A stretch of DNA of 11,055 nt from Acidobacteriota bacterium (GCA_006227875.1 SBFI01000219.1:1-11055); one strand, 5' to 3'; positions 1 through 6,948 are shown, numbered from the stretch's first letter. Made by a program: numbers and translations. The notes: generated by a model not told the origin, from the sequence alone.

Positions 1-15
1 TTCAAGATGGCTTGA
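1..15 (+). other. possible 3' end of an upstream gene
   Basis: Frame 1 reads Phe-Lys-Met-Ala and then TGA at 13-15. This could be the last codons of a gene that precedes the acyl carrier protein in the same operon. Only four codons are visible, so neither the frame nor the product can be confirmed. The other two forward frames are also open here. Confidence 0.2.
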
Positions 16-54
16 CGCCTCGCCGGCGGCCGACAGAAGAGGTTGGACAACGTC

Positions 55-465
55 ATGGACACGAGCAGCATCTATCCGAGGGTCAAGGTCATCGTGGCCG
101 ACGTCCTCGCGATCGACGAATCCGAAGTCGAGCCCAATGGCAGTCTGATCAACGACTACGGTGGGGAGTCGATCGACTTTCTGGACCTCGTCTACCGACT
201 GGAGCGGGAGTTCAAGGTGAAGATCCCCCGCGGTCAGATCGAAAAAGAGGCGCGCGGCGCGCTGGAAGACGAGGCCTTTGCGGAGAACGGCAAGCTAACC
301 CCGGAGGGTATGGCCCAGCTCAAGGAGTATCTCTCCGAGGTGCCCGCGGAGCGTTTCAAGGACAGCATGTCCGTGGCGGCCATCCCAACGCTTTTCACCG
401 TCGAGACGTTCTGCAAGCTCGTGCTCCGCGCGCAGGAGCGTCAGGAACAACCCGCTTCGTCGTAA
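55..465 (+). CDS. long acyl carrier protein, AcpXL-like
   Basis: Cytoplasmic carrier that would hold a growing acyl chain on a phosphopantetheine arm. The helix II motif GGESIDFLDLV gives the attachment serine as Ser39 of a 136-residue protein. A second ACP-like helix lies at about 114-127 (FTVETFCKLV). Between them is an extra charged segment of about 45-50 residues (about 63-112). E. coli AcpP has 77 residues and, from memory, rhizobial AcpXL has 92, so this is an expanded form. The run SIDFLDLVYRLEREFKVKIP closely resembles the matching part of AcpXL as I recall it. ATG at 55 is preferred: the purine-rich AGAAGAGG ends 12 nt upstream. A TTG at 43 in the same frame directly abuts that motif and is less likely. 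It is first in a five-gene operon with a dehydratase, two ketosynthases and an acyltransferase. The ACP call is sure; the AcpXL affiliation is inference. Confidence 0.9.
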   Translation: MDTSSIYPRVKVIVADVLAIDESEVEPNGSLINDYGGESIDFLDLVYRLEREFKVKIPRGQIEKEARGALEDEAFAENGKLTPEGMAQLKEYLSEVPAERFKDSMSVAAIPTLFTVETFCKLVLRAQERQEQPASS

Positions 466-508
466 CCCGCCGCCTGCGCGGGCCTGCCGGGCATCATCTG
501 GGGGAAGC

Positions 509-1402
509 GTGTTTCACTTTGTCGATCGAATCCTCCAGCTCGAGCCGGGCAAACACACCCTAGGTGTGAGGCACATCACCGATTCCGATCCTTTCCTTCT
601 CAGCAGGATAGAGGGCCGGCCGTTGCTGGCACCCTCGATCATCGGCGAGGCCCTCGGTCAGCTCGGTGCCTGGAACGTCATGGCCGCCAATGGGTTTACG
701 CTGCGACCCGTAGCGGGAATCGCTCGCAACATCCGGATCCTGGGTGAGGCCGGCCCCGGGGATACGCTCGTTCTCGACACCACCATCCAATCCGTCGACG
801 ACGAGATCGTCACCTACTACTCGGTGGCAACGGTGCAGGGCGCCGAGGTTCTCATAATCGAGGAGGGTTTGGGGCCTTTTCTGCCGCTGGAGCAGTTCAA
901 CGACCCTGGTGAGGTCAGCCAGCACTTCGATAGGATTCATCGTCCGGGCAGCGTCGCGGATGCGCTGGAGGAAGGCCCGTCGGCGCGGAGCGCCGCCCAG
1001 GCGGAGTCGACCTGGCTCGAGCTCGACGAAATCCTGTCCTGGGAATCCGGGCAGGAGGCTGCGGCGAGCAAGAGGGTCGCCGATGACTGGCCTCTTTTCG
1101 ACGACCACTTCCCACGCAAGCACGTGCTGCCGTTGTCGATGCTGGTGCAAGGTCTGCTGGGACTCGGAGAGCGACTGTTGGCCGACGGTTCTTCCGCCTC
1201 GTCTGGGATACCGCTACGCCCCAAGCGGCTTCGCAGCGTCAAAATGAGTCAATTTGTCGAGCCGGGACAGACCGTCGTCGCCAAAGCAAGGGTCAAAGAA
1301 AGGGCGGATCGCCAGGCCCGGCTGACCTTTCGCTGTGAGGTCGACGGCAAGCGCGTTTGCATCGCCGAGATCGACTTTGTGGCAACCCTCGAGGATGACT
1401 AA
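509..1402 (+). CDS. tandem double-hotdog 3-hydroxyacyl-ACP dehydratase (FabZ-like)
   Basis: Probable dehydratase of the elongation cycle, removing water from 3-hydroxyacyl-ACP. At 297 residues it is about twice the length of FabZ and holds two FabZ/FabA-like hotdog domains (about 1-125 and 165-295). Each has a helix that aligns without gaps to the FabZ active-site region. In domain 1 (27-51) the FabZ histidine is replaced by Arg33 but the catalytic acid is kept as Glu47 (GEALGQ). In domain 2 (200-219) the histidine is kept as His200 (DHFPRKHVLP) but the acid is replaced by Gln214. In FabZ dimers the His and Glu of each site come from different subunits, so the fusion could build one complete site from its two halves. 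The GTG start is 43 nt after the ACP stop, just after GGGGAAG. The next gene starts 3 nt beyond its stop. A non-catalytic or thioesterase-like role cannot be excluded. Confidence 0.85.
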   Translation: MFHFVDRILQLEPGKHTLGVRHITDSDPFLLSRIEGRPLLAPSIIGEALGQLGAWNVMAANGFTLRPVAGIARNIRILGEAGPGDTLVLDTTIQSVDDEIVTYYSVATVQGAEVLIIEEGLGPFLPLEQFNDPGEVSQHFDRIHRPGSVADALEEGPSARSAAQAESTWLELDEILSWESGQEAAASKRVADDWPLFDDHFPRKHVLPLSMLVQGLLGLGERLLADGSSASSGIPLRPKRLRSVKMSQFVEPGQTVVAKARVKERADRQARLTFRCEVDGKRVCIAEIDFVATLEDD

Positions 1403-1405
1403 CAG

Positions 1406-2728
1406 GTGAGCAAAGAGAAACGACGAGCGGTGGCCGTTACCGGGATCGGCATGGTCACACCGGTCGGGAACGATGCTCCTTCCACCTGGAAGGCGCTGCT
1501 CGACCGAGAGTCGGGGATTGCCCGCATCGCCAGCTTTGACCCCTCGGGGTTCCCGGCGCAGATCGCGGCGGAGGTCAAGGGATTCAAAGTAGCAGAGGTG
1601 GTCGAGGCCCCAAAACTGCTCAAATACACGGTACCGTTCACTGCCTTCGCCCTGGCCGCCGCGGAGGAGGCGATCCGCGACTCGGGGATCCAACCGACCG
1701 CCGCCACGGCGAGCCGTTGGGGGCTTGTCGGTGGCAGCGGCATGATGACCGCCGAGTTCGAGTTTCTACAGCGCTTCCAGGCGGAGTTCGCCGCTGACGG
1801 GGAAGTCGACTATGGCCGGCTTGGCAAAGAGGGCGAGCGCTTTATCTCCTCACCCGAGTTTGCAAAGCACCGGACGGTGACCGGTCAGGCGTTGTTGCAT
1901 CGGAGATTCGGCATCCGCGGCTACTCCGCCAATGTGCACACGGCGTGTGCCTCGGGTGGCCAGGCCCTGGGGCTGGCAATGCGTCTTATCCGCGGCGGGC
2001 AAGCAGATTACGTCCTGGCAGGCGGCTACGACTCGATGATCACCCCTGTCGGCATGACCGGTTTTTGCCTGCTCACCGCCCTGTCCACCGACAACGACGA
2101 GCCACACCGCGCCAGCCGCCCCTTCGACCGCACCCGCACCGGTTTTGTCCTGGGTGAGGGAGCCGCTTTCATGGTTCTCGAGGATTGGCAGAGCGCCCGG
2201 GAGCGCGGCGCCACGATCTACGCCGAGCTCGCCGGTGAGGGTAACTCTCTGAGCTCCTACCGGATCACCGACTCCCACCCATCCGGGGACGGCCCCATCC
2301 AGGCCATGCGCTGGGCGCTCGAGGACGCCGGGGAGACGGTCGACGGTGTCGACTACATCAACGCCCACGGCACCTCGACCCAGATGAACGATCTGGGAGA
2401 GACCAACGCCATCAAGGCCGTGTTCGGAGAAGCCGCGCACAAGCTCGCGGTCAGCTCGACAAAGAGCCAGATGGGACACCTCATCGCCGCCGCCGGCGCC
2501 GTCGAGGGTGTGATCTGTGTGCTCTCCATCCGCGACTCGGTGGTACCGATGACCGCCAACCTGACCTCTCCGGACCCGGACTGCGATCTCGATTATGTGC
2601 CGGAAGGTCCCCGCGAGATGCCGGTAGACGTTGCCCTGTCGAACTCGTTTGGCTTTGGCGGCTCGAACAGCGCGGTGCTGTTCAGAAGCCCGGAACGGAC
2701 GGAGCAGCAGGGAGAAGACGATGCATAG
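1406..2728 (+). CDS. fabF: beta-ketoacyl-ACP synthase II (KAS II/FabF type)
   Basis: Condensing enzyme that joins malonyl-ACP to an acyl chain with loss of CO2. The 440-residue protein is a full thiolase-fold KAS. It starts with the beta strand VAVTGIGMVTPVG and carries all catalytic residues: nucleophile Cys181 (HTACASGGQ), His321 (NAHGTSTQMND), Lys353 and His358 (KSQMGHLIAAAG). The C-terminal glycine-rich gate is SNSFGFGGSNS (412-422). FabF of E. coli is about 413 residues; the extra length lies in a segment near 113-160 and in a short polar tail. GTG at 1406 follows the dehydratase stop by 3 nt, and the 3' end overlaps the next ketosynthase gene by 8 nt, so translational coupling is likely. 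The context points to a specialised paralogue serving the long ACP rather than the housekeeping FabF. Family assignment is secure; pathway is inferred. Confidence 0.95.
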   Translation: MSKEKRRAVAVTGIGMVTPVGNDAPSTWKALLDRESGIARIASFDPSGFPAQIAAEVKGFKVAEVVEAPKLLKYTVPFTAFALAAAEEAIRDSGIQPTAATASRWGLVGGSGMMTAEFEFLQRFQAEFAADGEVDYGRLGKEGERFISSPEFAKHRTVTGQALLHRRFGIRGYSANVHTACASGGQALGLAMRLIRGGQADYVLAGGYDSMITPVGMTGFCLLTALSTDNDEPHRASRPFDRTRTGFVLGEGAAFMVLEDWQSARERGATIYAELAGEGNSLSSYRITDSHPSGDGPIQAMRWALEDAGETVDGVDYINAHGTSTQMNDLGETNAIKAVFGEAAHKLAVSSTKSQMGHLIAAAGAVEGVICVLSIRDSVVPMTANLTSPDPDCDLDYVPEGPREMPVDVALSNSFGFGGSNSAVLFRSPERTEQQGEDDA

Positions 2729-3986
2729 GATCGTCGTCACCGGTTTTGGGTGTATTACGGCGACCGGCACCGACGTCGAAGCCACCTGGCAAGCGGTGCT
2801 CGCGGGTGAGAGCGGCATCCAGCCGGTGTCGAGCTGGGACACGACAGATTGGAAGTATCACCTCGCAGGAGAGATCAAAGACTACCAGCCGCGCACACTG
2901 GTCTCCGATCGAAAGCTCCTCAAGGTGATCAGCCGTCAGGATGTCCTCGGTCTGAACGCCGTCGACCAGGCCTTGGCGCACAGTGGCATGCTCGAGTATC
3001 GCGACTCGCTCGAGGATCCCACTTCCTTCAACGACCGCACCGGTGTCTTTGTCGGCTCACCCGGGACCAAGTATCGCCAGCAACACGACTATCTCCAGTC
3101 ACTCGCGGAGGCCGGTGAGAACATATCGGTTTTCGGCAGTGAGGCCATGGATCAGGTCCACCCCATGTGGCTGCTGCGGACCCTACCCAACAATGTGCTC
3201 GCCTACACCGGCATCGGGCACGGCTTCAAGGGTGCCAACGAGAATGTCACCGCCCACGGAATCAGCGGCGCTCAGGCGATAGCGGAGGCCTGCAGGTACC
3301 TCGAGGCAGGTGCGATCGACAGGGCTGTGGTCGTCGGCTACGACTCCGTCTCGGAGTCCGAGGCCCTTGTCTACTACGCCTCGATGGGGTTGCTGAGCCC
3401 GCGCGCGCTCAAGCCCTTCGACCGTGACCGTGACGGTACAATTCTGGGTGAAGGGGCCGGAGCGATGGTACTGGAGGCGAAGGACGTGGCCATGGAGCGG
3501 GGCGCTCGGATCCATGGCGAAGTGCTCGGCACCTCGGTGAGCGCGGAGGGCGGGATCCTCTCCGTCCGCGAAGATGGCGAGGGTCTCGTCCGGGCGATTC
3601 GCGCCAGCCTGGAGGATGCCGGGCGCAAGCCCGAAGAGATCGGCATGATTACGGCCCACGCCAACGGATCGAAACCTTCCGATGCCAGCGAGGCCCTTGC
3701 CATCGGCGAGGTCTTTGGTGCCTCTTCGGTTCCCGTGACCGGTTTCAAGTGGTCTCTTGGCCACACCGTCGCCGCCAGCGGTGTCATCGAAGGCATCCTT
3801 ACCCTGTCGAGCCTCCGCGAGCGCCGGGTACCGGGGATCGCTTCCCTCGAGAATCTGGCCCCGGACTGCAGCGACCTGATGGTCAGCGCGGACGAGCAGT
3901 CCCCTCGTTCGTCCCTCGGCCTGCTGACCACTCGTGGCTTCGCCGGGTTGAACTCCTGCGTCGTCTTCTCCACCGATGTCGACTGA
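2721..3986 (+). CDS. ketosynthase-like protein lacking the active-site cysteine (chain-length-factor-like)
   Basis: This 421-residue protein has the full KAS fold (start IVVTGFGCITATG) but no nucleophile. Where the neighbouring enzyme has HTACASGGQ, this one reads TAHGISGAQ (177-185), so Gly180 takes the cysteine position and His179 precedes it. The rest of the triad is kept: His313 (TAHANGSKPSD), Lys343 and His348 (KWSLGHTVAASG). The C-terminal gate is TRGFAGLNS. Cys-less KS subunits act as chain length factors in KS/CLF heterodimers of type II polyketide synthases, while KSQ-type proteins decarboxylate malonyl-ACP to make primers. The retained His-Lys-His set leaves the second role possible. 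ATG at 2721 is chosen because homology to KAS begins there and it overlaps the upstream stop by 8 nt. An in-frame opening 90 nt further upstream would add 30 unrelated residues. The next gene overlaps its stop by 11 nt. Confidence 0.92.
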   Translation: MHRIVVTGFGCITATGTDVEATWQAVLAGESGIQPVSSWDTTDWKYHLAGEIKDYQPRTLVSDRKLLKVISRQDVLGLNAVDQALAHSGMLEYRDSLEDPTSFNDRTGVFVGSPGTKYRQQHDYLQSLAEAGENISVFGSEAMDQVHPMWLLRTLPNNVLAYTGIGHGFKGANENVTAHGISGAQAIAEACRYLEAGAIDRAVVVGYDSVSESEALVYYASMGLLSPRALKPFDRDRDGTILGEGAGAMVLEAKDVAMERGARIHGEVLGTSVSAEGGILSVREDGEGLVRAIRASLEDAGRKPEEIGMITAHANGSKPSDASEALAIGEVFGASSVPVTGFKWSLGHTVAASGVIEGILTLSSLRERRVPGIASLENLAPDCSDLMVSADEQSPRSSLGLLTTRGFAGLNSCVVFSTDVD

Positions 3987-4989
3987 GACGGAAACCGAGC
4001 TCGAAAAGTCGACCGCGCCGGCCGCGGCAGAGACTCCCATCTGGAAGGTCGAGCCCTCGCGCTTCGCCACCGCCCTCTTCCATGTACTCGGGATCCGGCG
4101 GCGGATCGTGATGGCCAACATGCGGGTGGTGTTTGGCGACCAGCTCTCCGCCAGCGAGTTGGAGCGTTTAGCCAAGGCCTTCTACCTTCACTTCTTCCGT
4201 GTGATTCGCGAGAACCTGGCGATGTTCTGGCGCACGGATCGCCGGCTGGCCGACATGGTCGATGTCGTCGGTGTCGAGCACCTCTTCGAAGCGGGAGAAA
4301 AGGGCCAGGGGATCCTCATCCTGACCGGCCACTTCGGCAATTGGGAGCTGACATCCATCGCCGCGATGCTCCAGTACAAGGAGTACCGCGACCGGTTTTT
4401 CGTCATCCGAAAGTCACTGAGCGCCGGCCTCGAACACGTTCTCTTCCGCCGGTTTCACCAAGCGGGTCTCCAGGTGATTCCACCTTTCAATACCCTGAGC
4501 CAGGTTCTGCAGGCGCTCGCGAGCAATGACGTAGTCATCTTCATTCTGGACCAACACACGATGGTGGACATGCCCAAGGGGATCGCGGTCGATTTCTTTG
4601 GTCGCACAGCCGGGACCAACCGCAGCCTAGCCCTTCTCACCGCGCACAGTGGGGCACCGGTGATCCCCGCGATTGCCTACCGCAAGAATGACGGCCGACA
4701 CGTAGTCAGGTTCGAGAAACCGCTCGAGTGGATCTACGCCGACGATCCGGAGGAGGAGATCCGGCTCAACACACAGCACTACAACGACGTGCTCGAGCGG
4801 TTTGTGCTCGAGCACCCCGAGCAATGGTTCTGGGCCCACCGGCGGTGGAAATATTCAGAAGAGGCGGAAACGAAGAAGCTGATCTTGCTAGGTCGGCGGC
4901 GAGCTTCGCGTCTCCCATATGAAGCGCACCAGCATGCCGACCCCGACGGCAATAGGCACCAGGGGCCACCAACCGAGCAAGGCTCCTAG
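3976..4989 (+). CDS. LpxL/HtrB-type lipid acyltransferase
   Basis: Member of the lipid A biosynthesis acyltransferase family (LPLAT superfamily), which moves acyl chains from ACP to a lipid at the inner membrane. The HX4E catalytic motif is His119-Glu124 (TGHFGNWE). Further family blocks are LDQH (191-194), FFGRTAGTNRSLALL (207-221), GAPVIPAIAYR (226-236) and the C-terminal HPEQWFWAHRRWK (280-292). The usual N-terminal membrane helix is missing: the first 25 residues are acidic and alanine-rich, and homology starts at about residue 28 (SRFATALFHVLG). Family homology ends near 297. The last 35-40 residues are read from DNA that is also the 3' end of the J-domain gene on the other strand (102 bp shared). 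ATG at 3976 overlaps the preceding stop by 11 nt. As the last operon gene it probably uses the fatty acid built by the upstream enzymes. It could acylate lipid A or another lipid. Confidence 0.92.
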   Translation: MSTETETELEKSTAPAAAETPIWKVEPSRFATALFHVLGIRRRIVMANMRVVFGDQLSASELERLAKAFYLHFFRVIRENLAMFWRTDRRLADMVDVVGVEHLFEAGEKGQGILILTGHFGNWELTSIAAMLQYKEYRDRFFVIRKSLSAGLEHVLFRRFHQAGLQVIPPFNTLSQVLQALASNDVVIFILDQHTMVDMPKGIAVDFFGRTAGTNRSLALLTAHSGAPVIPAIAYRKNDGRHVVRFEKPLEWIYADDPEEEIRLNTQHYNDVLERFVLEHPEQWFWAHRRWKYSEEAETKKLILLGRRRASRLPYEAHQHADPDGNRHQGPPTEQGS

Positions 4990-5766
4990 AGACACCAGAT
5001 CCAGAGACACCAGCTCGAGCCCCCCTCCCACCACCATCACCGCCGCCCCGAGACTCCTCTGGCCCTGCAGGAACCAGGCGAATCCGACCAGCACGACGAC
5101 CAACGGCCAGAGCTTCGATACCAGCAGCGGCACGTCGATCTCGACCAGGTCCCGGCTCTCGGCCATCAGCACCGAGCCCACAAAGATTAGAAACACCCCG
5201 AGGAACCCATGGAACCACGGATCCGGGCTCTCCCGGATACGCATTCCTGGAAGCCGATCGAAGCACACCCATACCAATGCACCGCCGGCCACCACCCAGA
5301 AGACGCTCCCGATGACGCGATCCGGGTGAAGAACGAGGTCGAACAGGCTGAAGAATAGAAGCGCCAGGCCGGCTAGTATTCCCAGCGCCAGCAGCCAAGG
5401 TGGCAGGGTGATGAGCCCGGCAGTCGGCATCCAGGCCGATCCCCACCCACTGGCGCCGGACCTTGCTCTTTTGGGCGGAGCCGTCTCGGTCTCAGGGCGC
5501 CTGCCGGCATTGGTCCGCATCGAGCGCAGCCGGTTGTAGGCCTCTGTAATCTCCTTCAGCCGTTCCTCGGCTATGCGATGAAGTCGTGGGTCGTGGGTGA
5601 AGCGGTCGGGATGCCAGACTTGAGCCAGATCGCGAAAGGCCCGCCGAACCTCCTCCGCGGAGGCACCGGGCTCGAGGCCGAGGGCTCTGAGCCAGCTTTT
5701 CCGGTCTTCGCTCAAGATCCAACCCTCCGATGGCTTCTCGAAGTCCAGCCACCCCTGCCGAGCCAC
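4888..5766 (-). CDS. J-domain protein with six predicted membrane helices
   Basis: A 292-residue membrane protein with an N-terminal J-domain (about 22-83) holding the HPD motif at 52-54 (VWHPDRF), which stimulates Hsp70/DnaK ATPase in this family. A charged linker (about 84-115) follows. Six hydrophobic segments come next, near 121-142, 150-169, 184-201, 216-233, 239-256 and 259-283. The last ones, with WPLVVVLVGFAWFL and GWWPLVPIAVGVGMLVRF, look like the short-loop helical domain of LiaI/LiaF-type proteins. The Gly/Phe and zinc-finger domains of true DnaJ are absent. The J-domain would face the cytoplasm and recruit DnaK to the membrane; the client is unknown. GTG at 5766 has AGAGG 3 nt upstream, and no better start lies before the J-domain. 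It follows the PD40 gene on the same strand by 125 bp. Its 3' end converges on and overlaps the acyltransferase gene. Confidence 0.88.
   Translation of the reverse strand: MARQGWLDFEKPSEGWILSEDRKSWLRALGLEPGASAEEVRRAFRDLAQVWHPDRFTHDPRLHRIAEERLKEITEAYNRLRSMRTNAGRRPETETAPPKRARSGASGWGSAWMPTAGLITLPPWLLALGILAGLALLFFSLFDLVLHPDRVIGSVFWVVAGGALVWVCFDRLPGMRIRESPDPWFHGFLGVFLIFVGSVLMAESRDLVEIDVPLLVSKLWPLVVVLVGFAWFLQGQRSLGAAVMVVGGGLELVSLDLVSLGALLGWWPLVPIAVGVGMLVRFIWETRSSPPT
4988..5017 (+). repeat. 15-bp tandem duplication inside the J-domain gene
   Basis: Two adjacent 15-bp units at 4988-5002 and 5003-5017 share AGAGACACCAG and match at 13 of 15 positions. On the minus strand they encode two copies of a Leu-Val-Ser-Leu-like unit in the loop between the last two hydrophobic segments. 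The period of five codons keeps the frame. Confidence 0.5.
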
Positions 5767-5868
5767 GAGCCTCTATAGCACCCCTACATGGTAACGCGGG
5801 ATATCGCCTCTGAGTCAGTCAGACACACCAAGACCGACGCTTTCGGCGCGGGGTGGGAAAGGTCGACT

Positions 5869-5883
5869 CCTGCCCAAAGCAGG
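5869..5883 (-). terminator. weak hairpin after the PD40 gene
   Basis: CCTGC at 5869-5873 pairs with GCAGG at 5879-5883 around a 5-nt loop, 9 nt beyond the PD40 stop codon. There is no U-tract, so intrinsic termination is doubtful. Readthrough into the J-domain gene is plausible. Confidence 0.2.
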
Positions 5884-5891
5884 GCCGCCAG

Positions 5892-6755
5892 CTACTCTGC
5901 CCGCTCGGGTCCGGCTCTGGCAATCACCGCACTGTCGACCCAGAAGATGTCGGAGATCTTCTCGGGTCCGGGGTAGCGACTGAAGAACAAGTATCTGCCA
6001 TCGGGTGAGACGGAGGGGCAGGTTTCGGAGTCCGGGGTGTTGACCTCCTTGCCCAAAGGTCGAGGCTCCGACCAAGCCCCACTGTCGTCGCGAAAGCTGA
6101 CCTGAATGTCGCCATTTGCATCCGACAACAGGTAACTGTCATCCGGTGCTACAAAAGCATGAAAGCCCCCGACATTGACGGCTTCGATTCGCGGGTAGCT
6201 GTCGTTCTCCAGCCGCGACCGATAAATTTGGCGCTCTTCGATGTTGGTGAAATATAGAGTCCTGCTTGGAGAGAAGGTGGGGTAGAACACGGCGGCCCCG
6301 TTGACCGGGGACTCGAGCTGCCGCGCAAGACTCCACCCTTCACCCTCTCGGTCGCTGGACCAGATCCGTACGTCCATCCCTTCGTCATAGACCGCTAGGA
6401 AGAGGCTGCCGCCATCCGGGGTGAAAAAGGCCTCCATCTCGCCCTTCCTGGCGCCTTGGGTCAACTGCAAGAGTATGGGGTCTGTCCAGCCTCCCTGCCG
6501 GTGGCGAGTCATCATCAGCTTCGAGCTTTCCCCTGGCATCTCGGTGCTGAAGACGATCTCCTTGCCGTCGGGAGAGACCGAGAGCGCGTATTCGTAACGC
6601 CCCGGAATCGAAACGATCCCCGGAGCAAAGACTTCCGCGGTAGTACCCGGCGGCTCCTGACCCAGATAAGGCTCGAAATTGGTCTCTTCGGCTGCTGCGA
6701 GAGATGAGACAACCTTCAGGGAGATAAGAAGAGAAACTGACAATCGACGTCTCAT
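5892..6755 (-). CDS. exported PD40/WD40-like beta-propeller protein
   Basis: A 287-residue exported protein of unknown function. Residues 1-22 form a signal peptide: an Arg-rich start (MRRR), a hydrophobic core and Ala-Ala-Ala before Glu-Glu. The body carries degenerate PD40 repeats, each centred on an SPDG-like turn: SPDG at 61, TPDG at 112, SPSR at 162, APDD at 203 and SPDG at 250. Spacing is about 41-51 residues, as expected for propeller blades. Several blades end in FS or YF strands typical of TolB-like periplasmic proteins. The start is ATG at 6755, because GGAGGG lies 4 nt upstream. A longer frame opening at 6785 would add ten residues ahead of the signal peptide and read through this ribosome binding site. 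It is divergent from the bactofilin gene (202 bp apart) and upstream of the J-domain gene on the same strand. It is probably a binding or scaffold protein; no catalytic residues are evident. Confidence 0.85.
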   Translation of the reverse strand: MRRRLSVSLLISLKVVSSLAAAEETNFEPYLGQEPPGTTAEVFAPGIVSIPGRYEYALSVSPDGKEIVFSTEMPGESSKLMMTRHRQGGWTDPILLQLTQGARKGEMEAFFTPDGGSLFLAVYDEGMDVRIWSSDREGEGWSLARQLESPVNGAAVFYPTFSPSRTLYFTNIEERQIYRSRLENDSYPRIEAVNVGGFHAFVAPDDSYLLSDANGDIQVSFRDDSGAWSEPRPLGKEVNTPDSETCPSVSPDGRYLFFSRYPGPEKISDIFWVDSAVIARAGPERAE

Positions 6756-6759
6756 GTAT

Positions 6760-6765
6760 CCCTCC
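6760..6765 (-). promoter_or_regulatory. ribosome binding site of the PD40 gene
   Basis: GGAGGG on the minus strand, 4 nt before ATG at 6755. It fixes this start over the longer in-frame opening at 6785 and places the signal peptide at the N terminus. Confidence 0.8.
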
Positions 6766-6941
6766 ATCACACTCGACATCCTCATGTGGGGCCGCGAACC
6801 TGGGAACCCTCTCCTTATCTACGTGGCGGCGGCTGAGGAGGTTGCTCCCACCCGTTCGAGCCTCCACCCGAAGGTCGAGCTGACCTGGAGAGAGCCCCCC
6901 GGACCACACCCCGGCAGGTGATAGTCTCAGCGGAGCCTCGT

Positions 6942-6948
6942 GGAGGGA
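6942..6948 (+). promoter_or_regulatory. ribosome binding site of the bactofilin gene
   Basis: GGAGGGA sits 9 nt before ATG at 6958. A GTG at 6940 in the same frame overlaps this motif, so ATG 6958 is the better start. Confidence 0.8.

Noticed and set aside
43..54. TTG at 43 as the ACP start
   Set aside because: It directly abuts the AGAAGAGG motif, leaving no spacing for ribosome binding. ATG 55 is better and loses no ACP homology.
1850..2842. Long open frame on the minus strand opposite the ketosynthase genes
   Set aside because: It lies antisense to a clearly homologous KAS gene, shows no domain pattern, and is expected by chance in GC-rich DNA.
3183..4175. Another long minus-strand open frame across the second ketosynthase and the acyltransferase start
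   Set aside because: It is a shadow of genes with full family motifs on the plus strand; its translation is low-complexity with no recognisable fold.
55..4989. Aryl polyene or flexirubin biosynthetic cluster
   Set aside because: The KS/CLF pair, dehydratase and acyltransferase overlap with such clusters, but no second ACP, acyl-CoA ligase, ketoreductase, LolA-like protein or exporter is present, and the gene order and ACP fit AcpXL-type clusters better. Not excluded without upstream sequence.
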